A stretch of DNA of 64,000 nt from Kribbella monticola (GCF_003261635.1 NZ_QFXK01000004.1:1-64000); one strand, 5' to 3'. Counted from the first letter of the stretch, positions 41,859 through 51,627 are shown. Numbers and translations are program-made. The notes: generated from the letters alone by a model not told the origin.

Positions 41859-44567
41859 ATGACCACGACACAGCACCGGACGTCCTTTGTCTTCGACTTC
41901 GCCGAGGGAAGCAGAGAGCAGAGCGATCTACTGGGTGGCAAGGGCGCGAACCTTGCCGAGATGACCCGGCTCGGTCTGCCGGTTCCCCCGGGTTTCACCA
42001 TCACAACCACGGCTTGCCGTTCCTACCTGACCACTGGTGAGGTTCCGCCCGGACTGGCTGACGAGGTAGCGGCGCACCTGGGCCGGCTCGAGCAGGAGCT
42101 GGGCCGGGAACTCGGCGACGCCGACGATCCCTTGCTGGTGTCGGTCCGCTCGGGCGCGAAGTTCTCGATGCCGGGCATGATGGAGACGATCCTCGACATC
42201 GGCCTGAACGACCGTTCGGTCCACGGACTGGCCAAGCACTCCGGCGACGAGCACTTCGCCTGGGACTCCTACCGCAGGCTGCTGCAGATGTACGCACGCA
42301 CCGTGCTCGACGTGCCGGACGAACTGCTGCACGCGGCGATGGCGCCGCAGTACGGCGTCCATGGCGTTGCCACCCCCGAAGAGCTTCCCACGGCAGCGAT
42401 CCAGTCGGTGTGCGCCGCATTGAAAGCCGTGATCGCGCACCACTCGGGCCGGGAGTTCCCTCAGGATCCGCGCGAACAGCTGGAGCTCGCGATCAACGCG
42501 GTGTTCCGGTCCTGGTCGACGCCGCGGGCCCAGCTGTACCGCCGGCAGGAGAACATCCCCGACGACCTCGGCACCGCGGTCAACGTGATGGCGATGGTCT
42601 TCGGCAACCGGGGGCCGGACAGCGGTACCGGAGTGGCCTTCACCCGCGACCCGGCCTCCGGAGAGCCCGGCGTGTACGGCGACTACCTGCAGAACGCTCA
42701 GGGTGAGGACGTGGTCGCGGGTGTGCGCAACACGATTCCACTCATCCAGTTGCAAGGCATCGACGCCGACAGCTACGAGAAGCTGATGGCGGCGATGAAC
42801 AAGCTGGAGCTGCATTACCGGGACCTCTGTGACATCGAGTTCACCATCGAGCGCGGACGACTCTGGATTCTGCAGACCCGCGTCGGCAAGCGCACTGCCG
42901 CAGCCGCCTTCCGGATCGCCGTCCAACTGGTCGACGAAGGTCTGATCACGATGGACGAAGCGTTGGCCAGGGTCAGCGGCACCCAGCTGTCTCAGCTGAT
43001 GTTCCCTCGCTTCGACAGCAGCCATGACACTGCGGTCCTGGCGCGCGGGGTGGCCGCGTCACCGGGTGCGGCAGTCGGCGTCGCCGCTTTCGACTCGGCG
43101 ACCGCTCAACGGTTCGCGGCCGAAGGACAGCCCGTGATCCTCGTCCGTCGCGAGACCACACCGGACGACCTGCCCGGTATGGTCGCCGCCGAGGGCATCG
43201 TCACCACCCGTGGTGGCAAGACCTCCCACGCAGCGGTCGTTGCCCGCGGCATGGGTAAGACCTGTGTCTGCGGAGTCGCCACCCTCACGGTGGATCCGGA
43301 GGCCCGTCGCGCGGTCACTCCTGACGGCGAAGAGATCGCCGAAGGGGACCTGCTGTCAGTCGACGGACTGGCCGGCACCGTCTACCGCGGCCGGGTCGCC
43401 GTCGTACCGTCGCCCGTGGTCGCCTTCTTCGAGAAAGGTGCTGAGAGCAACGATGCCGACGAGCTGGTGACCGCGGTCGACCGGATCCTGCGTCACGCCG
43501 ATCAGGTCCGGACGCTCGGTGTGCACGCCAACGCCGACACTCCGGCAGACGCCCGCCGCTCACGGAGGTTCGGGGCCGAGGGCATCGGCCTGTGCCGGAC
43601 CGAGCACATGTTCCTGGGGGAGCGCCGGCAGTTCGTCGAAGAGCTCATTCTGGCCGAAGGGCCCGCCGAGCAGCAGGCCGCGCTCGATCGGCTGCTGCCG
43701 CTCCAGCGCGCCGATTTCACCGAGATCTTCACCGCCATGGACGGGCTGCCTGTCACGGTGCGTCTGATCGATCCTCCGCTGCACGAGTTCCTCCCCGACC
43801 TGACCGACCTGTCGGTGCGGGTCGCCGTCGATCACGTGCAAGGACGGATCGATCCCGAGAACGACCGATTGCTGGCCGCCGTCCGCCGGATGCACGAGGC
43901 GAACCCGATGCTCGGTCTGCGTGGCGTCCGGCTCGGGATCGTCATCCCTGGCTTGTTCGCCCTCCAGACCCGAGCCATCGCCGAAGCGGCCGCAGCGGTG
44001 GCCGCAGCCGGTGGCGACGTCCGGCCGGAGATCATGGTGCCTTTGGTGGCGAGCGAACAGGAGATGCGGCTGGTCCGGTCCGAGATCGAAGAGGTGATCG
44101 CGACCGTGGCCGCCGAGACCGGGCAGCAGGTCGCGACCCGGATCGGGACCATGATCGAGGTACCGCGGGCCGCGCTCTGCGCCGGCTCCATTGCACGGTC
44201 CGCCGACTTCTTCTCGTTCGGCACCAACGACCTGACCCAGCTCACCTGGGCCTTCAGCCGCGACGACGTCGAGGCGACGATCTTCCCCCGGTACCTGGAG
44301 AACCGCGTCTTCGCCGTGTCCCCGTTCGAGACCATCGACCCCAACGGAGTCGGACGGCTCGTCCGGATCGCCCTTGCCGAGGGCCGCGCCGCCAACCCCG
44401 ACCTGGTGGTGGGCGTCTGCGGCGAGCACGGCGGCGATCCCCGCTCGATCGAGTTCTTCGCCGCCGCCGGACTCGACTACGTGTCTTGTTCGCCCTTCCG
44501 GGTCCCAGTCGCCCGCCTGGAAGCAGGTCGGGCAACGGTGACCGCTTCGTCCTCCGACACCCGCTGA
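41859..44567 (+). CDS. ppdK: Pyruvate, phosphate dikinase
   Basis: The 902-residue product has the N-terminal ATP-binding domain (LGGKGANLAEMTRLGLPVPPGFTITT, VSVRSGAKFSMPGMMETILDIG), the swivelling phosphohistidine domain with GGKTSHAAVVARGMGK (the His carries phosphate) and the TIM-barrel PEP/pyruvate domain with GTNDLTQ and VCGEHGGDP. It interconverts pyruvate + ATP + Pi with PEP + AMP + PPi; in glycolysis it can save ATP using PPi. ATG at 41859 follows GGAGG; an in-frame extension upstream is not supported. A DosR-like box precedes it. Confidence 0.94.
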   Translation: MTTTQHRTSFVFDFAEGSREQSDLLGGKGANLAEMTRLGLPVPPGFTITTTACRSYLTTGEVPPGLADEVAAHLGRLEQELGRELGDADDPLLVSVRSGAKFSMPGMMETILDIGLNDRSVHGLAKHSGDEHFAWDSYRRLLQMYARTVLDVPDELLHAAMAPQYGVHGVATPEELPTAAIQSVCAALKAVIAHHSGREFPQDPREQLELAINAVFRSWSTPRAQLYRRQENIPDDLGTAVNVMAMVFGNRGPDSGTGVAFTRDPASGEPGVYGDYLQNAQGEDVVAGVRNTIPLIQLQGIDADSYEKLMAAMNKLELHYRDLCDIEFTIERGRLWILQTRVGKRTAAAAFRIAVQLVDEGLITMDEALARVSGTQLSQLMFPRFDSSHDTAVLARGVAASPGAAVGVAAFDSATAQRFAAEGQPVILVRRETTPDDLPGMVAAEGIVTTRGGKTSHAAVVARGMGKTCVCGVATLTVDPEARRAVTPDGEEIAEGDLLSVDGLAGTVYRGRVAVVPSPVVAFFEKGAESNDADELVTAVDRILRHADQVRTLGVHANADTPADARRSRRFGAEGIGLCRTEHMFLGERRQFVEELILAEGPAEQQAALDRLLPLQRADFTEIFTAMDGLPVTVRLIDPPLHEFLPDLTDLSVRVAVDHVQGRIDPENDRLLAAVRRMHEANPMLGLRGVRLGIVIPGLFALQTRAIAEAAAAVAAAGGDVRPEIMVPLVASEQEMRLVRSEIEEVIATVAAETGQQVATRIGTMIEVPRAALCAGSIARSADFFSFGTNDLTQLTWAFSRDDVEATIFPRYLENRVFAVSPFETIDPNGVGRLVRIALAEGRAANPDLVVGVCGEHGGDPRSIEFFAAAGLDYVSCSPFRVPVARLEAGRATVTASSSDTR

Positions 44568-44646
44568 GAAGAAGGGGCGGATCAAAGGCAGCTCTCAGCT
44601 GGTACTCAGCAACGACGAGCCAAACTGGACGGGTGGGATTGCCGTA

Positions 44647-45390
44647 GTGGACAGACGGAGCTGGGTCGAGCAGGTGATGGGTATGCCCGTCAGTGTGCTG
44701 GCTCGTGGCGCGACGGCCGGTTCGCCGGCCGCCGACGAGGCAGTGCGGGCTGTGTTTGCCGAACTCCGGGAGGTCGACCGCGTCTTCTCGCCGTACCGCG
44801 ATGACAGCGAGGTCAGCAGGCTCGGCCGCGGTGAACTCGCCTGGAGTGAAGCCACCCCTGTGGTTCGTGAGGTGGCCACGCGCTGTCTTCGGGCAGCCGA
44901 GCTGACCGGAGGCCTTTTCGATGCCACCAGGCCGGACGGCTACTGGGATCCCTCCGGCCTGGTCAAAGGCTGGGCGACCGAGCGCGCGGCGAGACTGCTC
45001 ACTGCTGTTGGTGGGCTGGACTGGTGTCTCAACGCCGGCGGCGATGTGGTGGTGAGCTGTCCGAGCGGCGAGCCGTTCGTCGTGGGCATCCAGGACCCTT
45101 TGGATCCGCGGGCAGTGAGTACGTCGGTGCGCTGCCTGTCCGGAGCCGTCGCGACCAGCGGGACGGCCGCCCGTGGCGCCCACCTGTATGACCCGAGAAC
45201 AGGCCGGCCGACGGCGAGCGGCTGGTTGTCTGTCAGCGTGATCGGACCGTCGCTCGAAACCGCGGACGTGCTGGCCACGGCAGCCTTCGTGGCAGGCAGC
45301 CTCGAGATCGTCGACCACACCGACCGGTACTGCGCCCTGGCGATCACGGCGGACTCGAGTCGGGCGACGACCGTAGGCTGGCCTCGATGA
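44647..45390 (+). CDS. apbE: FAD:protein FMN transferase (ApbE)
   Basis: The GTG at 44647 is the likely start. The 247-residue product has the ApbE core: MGMPVSVL, the acidic RVFSPYRDDSEVSRL segment, DPSGLVKGWATERA, LNAGGDVVV and the magnesium-binding DPRTGRP and LETADVLATAAF region. It is shorter than many ApbE proteins and lacks a lipoprotein signal, so it may act in the cytosol or through another route. It covalently attaches FMN to Thr in FMN-binding domains; two such proteins are encoded a little downstream. It overlaps the response regulator by ATGA. Confidence 0.88.
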   Translation: MDRRSWVEQVMGMPVSVLARGATAGSPAADEAVRAVFAELREVDRVFSPYRDDSEVSRLGRGELAWSEATPVVREVATRCLRAAELTGGLFDATRPDGYWDPSGLVKGWATERAARLLTAVGGLDWCLNAGGDVVVSCPSGEPFVVGIQDPLDPRAVSTSVRCLSGAVATSGTAARGAHLYDPRTGRPTASGWLSVSVIGPSLETADVLATAAFVAGSLEIVDHTDRYCALAITADSSRATTVGWPR

Positions 45391-46046
45391 TTCCACTGCT
45401 GCTCGTCGAGGACGACCAGGACCTGGCGTCGTTGCTGCAGCGGGTTCTGGCCGGCGAGGGCTACCAGGTCACCATCGCCTTGGACGGTCAGCGCGGCCTG
45501 CACCTCGCGCTGACCCAGTCGTTCGAGGTGATGGTGCTGGATCGTGGGCTGCCGGCGATCGAGGGACTCGACCTGATCGCCCGGCTGCGCGGCCAGGGCG
45601 TCACGACCCCGATGCTGGTGCTGTCCGCCCGCGGTACGACTCAGGACCGCGTCGACGGGCTGGACGCGGGGGCCGAGGACTACTTGCCGAAACCGTTCGA
45701 GATCAGCGAACTGCTCGCCCGCCTCCGCGCCCTGCTGCGACGGCACCCGGACCGGGCCCACACGTTGCCGGTGCCCGGCGGCTCGCTCGACCTGGCGAGC
45801 CGGACCGTACGGCGATCGCGCGGCGACGAGGTCGAGCTGTCCGAACGTGAGACCGCGCTACTCGGTCTGCTCGCCGCCCGGCCGGAGGTCGTCTTCAGCC
45901 GGGCAGACCTGCTCGACCGGGTGTTCGACGACGCCGAATCCGAGACCGTCGTCGACACCTACGTGCACTACTGCCGCAAGAAGCTCGGCCACGCCGTCAT
46001 CAGTACGGTGCGCGGACTCGGCTACCGGCTGGGCCCGCTCTCGTGA
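45387..46046 (+). CDS. OmpR/PhoB-family response regulator
   Basis: The 219-residue product has the receiver domain with acidic pocket VEDDQ, phospho-acceptor D52 in MVLDRGLP, and the K of YLPKPFEISELLARL. A winged-helix DNA-binding domain follows (ETALLGLLAARPEVVFSRADLL, VDTYVHYCRKKLG, STVRGLGYRL). The stop overlaps the GTG of the histidine kinase. It would control the flavin electron-transfer genes next to it, which is inference from position. Confidence 0.92.
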   Translation: MIPLLLVEDDQDLASLLQRVLAGEGYQVTIALDGQRGLHLALTQSFEVMVLDRGLPAIEGLDLIARLRGQGVTTPMLVLSARGTTQDRVDGLDAGAEDYLPKPFEISELLARLRALLRRHPDRAHTLPVPGGSLDLASRTVRRSRGDEVELSERETALLGLLAARPEVVFSRADLLDRVFDDAESETVVDTYVHYCRKKLGHAVISTVRGLGYRLGPLS

Positions 46047-47293
46047 GCCGCGGCAGACCCATCGGCGACGAGATCCTGGTCCGCGCGGCCTCCCGTCGCC
46101 TGGCGGCACAGGCTGCCGGGCTCGTCGCGGCGGCCATGCTGCTGCTGGTGCTGCTGGTGACGGTCGTCATCGTCCGCGGCCAGTCCGCGTCAGCGGACAA
46201 CCTGCTGCGCTCCACTGCACGCACCGCGGACGATGTCGGCGATCCGCCGCCGGGCGCCTGGCTGGTGATGGTCGATCGCGGTGTAGTCAGCTCCTCCCCC
46301 GGCCTGCCCGAGGAACTTGACCCCGAGCTGGCCGCGCTCCGGGCCGAGGCGAAACCTCAAGCAGTGCTGACGAATCTGCGCGAGAGCAGCGACGACGACA
46401 GCTTCCGGGTCGCGACCCTGCACCGTGGCGGCCGGATCATCCAGGTCGTGCTCGACCTCACTTCCGCCCACCAGGAGCGCGCCAGACTGCTGAAAGCGAT
46501 GGGCTTCGCGTCGGCGATCGGGCTGCTGTTCGCCGTCCTCCTGGGTGTGTCGCTAGGACGGCGCGCAGTGCGCCCACTGGCGCAGGCGCTCACGTTGCAA
46601 CGGGCTTTCATCGCGGATGCGGGTCACGAGCTCCGTACTCCGCTGACCTTGCTGAGCACGAGGGCGCAATTGCTCGATCAGGCCGTTCAGGCAGGCGATC
46701 TCGGCGCGCAGACCAAGAACGATTCCCGCGGCGTTGTCGTCGACACACAGCGCCTCGGTGAGGTGGTCGAGGATCTGCTGGCGGCTGCCGATCCGCGGGG
46801 TGAACAGACCCGCGAACCGGTCGACCTCGGCGTGCTGGTGGAGGGCGTGACCGACAGCGCCCGCGCCCATGCCGCGGACCGAGGCGTCGAGTTGACCTTC
46901 GACAGCGGCGCTCCGCGCTGCTGGGTCTCGGGATCTCCCGCGGCATTGCGCCGAGCCGTGCTGTCTTTGGTCGACAACGCCGTCGATCACACGCCCCGGG
47001 GTGGCCAGGTGCGGATCAACCTGCGCACGGATCGGCGAACCGCGGTGATCGCGGTCAGCGACACCGGCCCCGGCATCGCGCCGGATGCGGCCCAGCACGT
47101 ACTGCGGCGGTTCCACTCCGGCGGTCAACGGGCCGGTCGCACCCACTACGGTCTCGGACTTGCGCTCAGCCACGACGTCGCCAATCGCCATGGTGGTCAA
47201 CTGCGCCTCGTCGACAGCGGACGCGGTGCCACCTTCGAACTCTCACTGCCGCTGCTCGGCGACGACAGGCCGCGGCCTCCAAGGAATCCCTAA
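46043..47293 (+). CDS. Sensor histidine kinase
   Basis: The 416-residue product has two membrane helices (residues about 25-47 and 155-172) flanking a small extracytosolic domain, no clear HAMP linker, the dimerisation box FIADAGHELRTPLTLLS with the phospho-His near residue 196, the N box SLVDNAVDHTPRGG, G1 SDTGPGI and G2 THYGLGLALSH. All catalytic motifs are intact. It is encoded four bases overlapping the response regulator, so they are a pair. The stimulus is not evident. Confidence 0.92.
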   Translation: MSRGRPIGDEILVRAASRRLAAQAAGLVAAAMLLLVLLVTVVIVRGQSASADNLLRSTARTADDVGDPPPGAWLVMVDRGVVSSSPGLPEELDPELAALRAEAKPQAVLTNLRESSDDDSFRVATLHRGGRIIQVVLDLTSAHQERARLLKAMGFASAIGLLFAVLLGVSLGRRAVRPLAQALTLQRAFIADAGHELRTPLTLLSTRAQLLDQAVQAGDLGAQTKNDSRGVVVDTQRLGEVVEDLLAAADPRGEQTREPVDLGVLVEGVTDSARAHAADRGVELTFDSGAPRCWVSGSPAALRRAVLSLVDNAVDHTPRGGQVRINLRTDRRTAVIAVSDTGPGIAPDAAQHVLRRFHSGGQRAGRTHYGLGLALSHDVANRHGGQLRLVDSGRGATFELSLPLLGDDRPRPPRNP

Positions 47294-47343
47294 GATTCCC
47301 GCGGCATCGTCGTCATCAGCCGACCAGACGCCGGAGCCGCTCG

Positions 47344-48756
47344 ATGACCACCGTCAGGACCACCCGACCGACCCGGTCCGCGCACGTCCGGCTGCGTCCA
47401 CGCCGTACGCCGGCCTGGTGGCGCGACGCGGTGGCGATCAGCTGCTGGGGCAGTGCTCTGACCGTGATCCTGCTGTGGTTGTCCGGTCGCGGCGTCCAAC
47501 TGCTGGCCTCCGGCCCGGCCGACCTGCTCATCTCGACGGGCCGGCTGACCGGGCTGGTCGCGGCGGATCTCCTGCTCGTCCAGGTGTTCTTGATGGCCCG
47601 CGTGCCGATGATCGAACGAAGCTACGGGCAGGACGAGTTGGCTCGACGGCACCGGCTCGTCGGCTTCTACTCCTTCAACCTGCTGCTGGCCCACATCGTC
47701 CTCATCACGGTCGGCTACACCCTCCGCGACCACAGCAGCCTGCTTCGCGAGACGTGGACCGTCGTCACGACGTACGGCGGGATGCTGCTGGCCGTGGCAG
47801 CCACGATCGCGCTGACTCTGGTGGTCTTCACCTCGGTGCGGTTGGCTCGGCGAGCGCTGCGGTACGAGTCGTGGCATCTGCTGCACCTCTACGCCTACGT
47901 CGGAGTCGGGTTGTCGATCCCGCACGAGATCTGGACCGGCCAGGACTTCTCCACCTCACGGCTCGCGCAGGTCTACTGGTGGTCCGCGTACGCCGTGGCG
48001 GCCGCGGCGATCGTCTTCTATCGTGCCGGTCTGCCGATCTGGCGGACCCTGCGGCACGGGATCACCGTGATCTCGGTCGTCCGGGAGAGCGCGGACGTCG
48101 TCAGCGTCCAACTGGCCGGTCGCGGCCTGCACCGGCTCGGTGTCCAAGCCGGTCAGTTCCTGGTCTTCCGCTTCCTCGACGGCCCCGGCTGGTCGCGCGG
48201 CAACCCGTACTCGCTGTCGGCACCGCCGCGGCACAACCGGCTGCGGATCACGGCCAAGGACGCGGGCGACGGCAGCAGCCGGCTGGCCGGGCTGCGGCCG
48301 GGAACCAAGGTCTTGATCGAAGGCCCGTACGGGCGGCTCACGGGTGAGCGCCGGGTCGGCCGGCGCGTCGCGATGCTTGCCTGCGGCATCGGTATCACTC
48401 CACTGCGCGCATTGCTGGAGGATTTGCCCTACTCCCCTGGCGACGCCGTCTTGGTCTATCGGGCCCGAAGCGCGCCCGATCTGGTGTTCCGCGAGGAGCT
48501 GGACGACCTTGCCCGGCAACGAGGCATCACGGTCCACTACCTGCTCGGCCGCCGCATCCCTGACCGCAATTCCTGGTTGCCGCAGGAGGCAGCCGAGTGG
48601 GACGACGCTGCCGCCCTCGAGGCGCTGGTCCCGAACCTGACGTCGTACGACGTCTTCGTCTGCGGACCCGACTCGTGGATGGACGCAGTGGCAGCCGCGG
48701 CTCTGAAGGCGGGCCTGCCTGCGGACCAGCTTCACCAAGAAAGGTTCACCTGGTGA
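47344..48756 (+). CDS. Ferric-reductase-like transmembrane flavoprotein
   Basis: The 470-residue product has a six-helix ferric-reductase-type membrane domain with helix histidines (RRHRLVGFYSFNLLLAHI, SWHLLHLYAYV, SIPHEI) for heme binding, then a ferredoxin-NADP reductase-type FAD segment (GQFLVFRF, RGNPYSLSAPP) and an NAD(P) domain (LACGIGITPLRALLEDL, VFVCGPDSWMDAV). It would carry electrons from NAD(P)H across the membrane. It is followed after 16 bp by two FMN-binding proteins, its likely acceptors. Confidence 0.88.
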   Translation: MTTVRTTRPTRSAHVRLRPRRTPAWWRDAVAISCWGSALTVILLWLSGRGVQLLASGPADLLISTGRLTGLVAADLLLVQVFLMARVPMIERSYGQDELARRHRLVGFYSFNLLLAHIVLITVGYTLRDHSSLLRETWTVVTTYGGMLLAVAATIALTLVVFTSVRLARRALRYESWHLLHLYAYVGVGLSIPHEIWTGQDFSTSRLAQVYWWSAYAVAAAAIVFYRAGLPIWRTLRHGITVISVVRESADVVSVQLAGRGLHRLGVQAGQFLVFRFLDGPGWSRGNPYSLSAPPRHNRLRITAKDAGDGSSRLAGLRPGTKVLIEGPYGRLTGERRVGRRVAMLACGIGITPLRALLEDLPYSPGDAVLVYRARSAPDLVFREELDDLARQRGITVHYLLGRRIPDRNSWLPQEAAEWDDAAALEALVPNLTSYDVFVCGPDSWMDAVAAAALKAGLPADQLHQERFTW

Positions 48757-48772
48757 CCACGCGGAGGCTCGG

Positions 48773-49312
48773 ATGAGACGCGGTACCACCCTGGCGATGT
48801 CGGCGATCAGCCTGGCAGTTGTGGCGCTCGGGCTGCGAGTGAGCACGAAGCCGGCCGAGCACCAGAGCAGCGCCTCTGTGCTGCCCAGCCGGCCGCCCCG
48901 CCCCGTCGTACCGTCCCGATCCGGGACGCTGCCCCGATCGCCGAAGCCCACATCCGATCCCAGTGCTGCTCCACGGCGCAGCCGAACGCCGACTCCCCGA
49001 ACCACGTCGGCGGCTGCGCCGACCCGACTCACCATCAACGGCACCCTGGTCGACACGCCGTACGGGCCGGTGCAGGTGCAGTTACGGATCCGGACAGGCC
49101 GGATCGTGGCTGCCAAGGCAGCTGTCAGACCGCAAGGCGACAGTCAGACCGACAGCATCAACAGCCGGGCAGTTCCGCAACTGAACCAGGAAGTGATCCA
49201 GGCCCAGAACGGGCGAATCGACACAGTCTCCGGCGCGACGTACACCTCCGCGGGGTACAAGACATCGCTGCAGGCCGCACTCGACTCAGCGCATCAAGCG
49301 GGTGCGCTATGA
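48773..49312 (+). CDS. Membrane-anchored FMN-binding protein (ApbE substrate)
   Basis: The 179-residue product has an N-terminal signal/anchor helix (residues 5-22), a Ser/Pro/Arg-rich linker to about residue 85, and an FMN-binding domain with GPVQVQLRIRTGRIVAA and the flavinylation motif DTVSGATYTSAGYKTS. T156 in SGAT is the expected site of FMN attachment by ApbE. Its stop overlaps the next start. It likely serves as the extracytosolic flavin electron carrier of the ferric-reductase-like protein. Confidence 0.88.
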   Translation: MRRGTTLAMSAISLAVVALGLRVSTKPAEHQSSASVLPSRPPRPVVPSRSGTLPRSPKPTSDPSAAPRRSRTPTPRTTSAAAPTRLTINGTLVDTPYGPVQVQLRIRTGRIVAAKAAVRPQGDSQTDSINSRAVPQLNQEVIQAQNGRIDTVSGATYTSAGYKTSLQAALDSAHQAGAL

Positions 49313-49767
49313 GACCCGCACCGATCAGCCGGACCCGCCGGAACCTTGTGGTTCTCGGCGGTACGGCGGCGCTGTTGGGCCTGCTGTTCCTCTATCCGAC
49401 CAGCACGAACTCCAAGAACGGGACAACCTCGTCGGCGGCACCACCAGGCGTCGTCCGTACGGCGCCCGGCGCGGCTGCGGGCAGCACCGTGGTGAACGGC
49501 ACCTCTGTCCCGACCAGATACGGCCCTGTACAGGTGCGGCTGACGATCCGGAACGGACGGATCATCACCGCGACCGCCATCGACTACCCGTCGTCGGGCG
49601 GCCGGGACCGCGAAATCAACAGCTACGCCATCCCGCTGCTGCAACGCGAAACCATTGCGGCCCAGAGCGCGCACATCGACACCGTATCCGGCGCGACGTA
49701 CACATCAGACGGCTATCGGGGATCGTTACAGGCCGCCATCGACACCGCACATCTGAAAGGAAAGTGA
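49309..49767 (+). CDS. Membrane-anchored FMN-binding protein, second copy
   Basis: The 152-residue product has an N-terminal membrane helix near residues 12-30, a short linker, and an FMN-binding domain (YGPVQVRLTIRNGRIITA, DTVSGATYTSDGYRGS) with the predicted flavinylated T130. It is a tandem paralogue of the gene before it, overlapping by ATGA, with a much shorter linker. Two carriers of different reach suggest a relay or two different partners. Confidence 0.88.
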   Translation: MRPAPISRTRRNLVVLGGTAALLGLLFLYPTSTNSKNGTTSSAAPPGVVRTAPGAAAGSTVVNGTSVPTRYGPVQVRLTIRNGRIITATAIDYPSSGGRDREINSYAIPLLQRETIAAQSAHIDTVSGATYTSDGYRGSLQAAIDTAHLKGK

Positions 49768-49877
49768 GCCACGGCCCTTCCGCCTGGAGTCACGGAGAGC
49801 CACAATGACCTAGGGGTAGGAAAAAAGTGCGGTTCGGGGCGGGCGGATCCGGCGGCAGCCGGTTCTGAGGGGGCTGG

Positions 49878-50543
49878 ATGACGAAGATTCTTGTTGTCGA
49901 CGACGAGCCGGATCTGGTCCGTTTCGTACGTCGGGCGCTGGAGGCCGACGGCTATCAGGTGCTGACGGCAACTGAAGGGGCGCAGGGCTTGCTCCTGGCG
50001 CTCACCGAGGAGCCGGACATGACCGTCCTCGACCTGCGGATGCCAGGCGTGGACGGTCAGGCCGTCCTGGCCGGCGTACTGGCGACCAAACCCGGCGCCC
50101 GGGTGCTGGTGCTCTCGGCCGCCGCCGACATCGAGGCCCGAATCGACTGCCTCGAACGGGGTGCGGTCGACTTCCTGGCCAAACCGTTCGCGATCCGCGA
50201 ACTGCTTGCCCGGGTGCGGTCGCGACTGCAGAACCCTGGCGACAGCACCGGTGGTTTCGTCCTCCAGGTCGGGCGGATCGCGCTGGACGTCCGGGCCCGC
50301 CGCCTGCGTGTCGACGGACGCGAGACGACCTTGTCCGAGCGGGAGTTCCTGCTGATGCAGCATTTCATGCGCAATCCGGACGCCGTCTGCTCACGCAGCG
50401 AACTGCTGTCGGCGGTGTGGGGCTACGACTTCGACCCGGCGACCAACGTGGTCGATGTGTACGTCGCGCGCCTGCGCGCCAAGCTTCGCCGAGACGTCAT
50501 CCAGACGGTGCGCAATGTCGGCTATCAGCTTCAGAGCGCCTGA
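49878..50543 (+). CDS. OmpR/PhoB-family response regulator
   Basis: The 221-residue product has the receiver motif VVDDEPD, phospho-acceptor D52 in TVLDLRMPG, FLAKPFAIRELLARV, and a winged-helix output domain with SEREFLLMQHFMRNPDAVCS, VDVYVARLRAKL and QTVRNVGYQL. It begins 110 bp after the FMN-binding genes and overlaps the following kinase by 29 bp, so it is a second two-component system distinct from the one at 45387. Confidence 0.92.
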   Translation: MTKILVVDDEPDLVRFVRRALEADGYQVLTATEGAQGLLLALTEEPDMTVLDLRMPGVDGQAVLAGVLATKPGARVLVLSAAADIEARIDCLERGAVDFLAKPFAIRELLARVRSRLQNPGDSTGGFVLQVGRIALDVRARRLRVDGRETTLSEREFLLMQHFMRNPDAVCSRSELLSAVWGYDFDPATNVVDVYVARLRAKLRRDVIQTVRNVGYQLQSA

Positions 50544-51627
50544 CCGCGGGCTCACCGGGCCACTCGCCCGGTGGGAGCGGCTACGGCGGGGATTGCGGCA
50601 CAACCGGCTGACAGACGTGGCACTGGCGATCTTCGCGGTCGCGATGCTGTTGGCGATGAACGCCATGGTCGAGCGGGAGGTCGTGCCGTACCACCTGCTC
50701 TTCCTCGGTTTGACCCTGGTCTACGGCTTCCGGGTCTGGCCGCTCGGGCAGACCCTGGTCGTCACCTTGCTGATCACCGCGCTGACGGGCTGGATCCTGG
50801 TCGCTCATCAACTCGCTGACGGCAGCAACCGGGCAGAGTGGGCCGAGATTCCGTTGATGCCGTTGCTGTTCCTCGCGATGGTCTGGCACGCCCGCCGACG
50901 GGTCGCGGCGCAGCGCGAGGTGGAGGTGATGGCCGAGCAGCGACGGGCCGCGCTGATCCGGGAGCGTGAGTTCTTCCGGGACGCCTCGCACGCGATCCGT
51001 ACGCCGGTGACGATCGCGCGTGGTCATCTCGAACTGCTCGACGCGGGCCGCACCGATCCGATCGCCCGCGAGGATCTGGCGATCGCCTTGCGCCAGCTGG
51101 ATCGGATGACCGCCTTGTCCAACCGGTTGCTCGCGCTGGCCAGACTGGACTCCGGCAACGCTGTCCGGCCCCAACGGCTCGACCTCGCACATTTCCTCGA
51201 GGAGATCGTCCGGAACTGGCGCAGCAGTGCCGATCGGGTTCTCCAGCTCGATCCGCTACCGGTGATGCCCGCCGCGATCGACCCCGAATGGCTGGAGCTG
51301 GCAATCGACGCAGTGATCGAGAACGCGGCCCACTTCACCGGTCCGGGCGACCGGATCCAGCTGTCCTGCCGGGCCGAAGCGGGCTGGTTCGTGATCGGGA
51401 TCGGTGACTCCGGACCAGGGATCGCGGCCGACGACGTGCCGCATGTGTTCGAACGGTTCTGGCACCGACGTCCACCGAGCGGCTCGATGGGCAGCGGACT
51501 CGGCCTGCCGATGGCCCAGGCGGTCGCCCAAGCGCATGGCGGCCAGGTCACTGCGGGAGTCAGCCCGTTGGGCGGCGCCCTGTTCGAGATCACGGTGCCG
51601 GCCGGCGATCAGCTGGTCATCGACTGA
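50515..51627 (+). CDS. Sensor histidine kinase
   Basis: The ATG at 50515 lies inside the response regulator's end; the true start could be a little later. The 370-residue product has about four membrane helices in the first 130 residues with only short loops, so it probably senses within the membrane. A cytosolic kinase follows with FFRDASHAIRTPVTIARGH (phospho-His), IENAAHFTGPGD (N box), GDSGPGIAADD and GSGLGLPMAQAV. The gene overlaps the CopC-CopD gene tail to tail by 11 bp. No HAMP domain is visible. Confidence 0.88.
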   Translation: MSAISFRAPDRGLTGPLARWERLRRGLRHNRLTDVALAIFAVAMLLAMNAMVEREVVPYHLLFLGLTLVYGFRVWPLGQTLVVTLLITALTGWILVAHQLADGSNRAEWAEIPLMPLLFLAMVWHARRRVAAQREVEVMAEQRRAALIREREFFRDASHAIRTPVTIARGHLELLDAGRTDPIAREDLAIALRQLDRMTALSNRLLALARLDSGNAVRPQRLDLAHFLEEIVRNWRSSADRVLQLDPLPVMPAAIDPEWLELAIDAVIENAAHFTGPGDRIQLSCRAEAGWFVIGIGDSGPGIAADDVPHVFERFWHRRPPSGSMGSGLGLPMAQAVAQAHGGQVTAGVSPLGGALFEITVPAGDQLVID

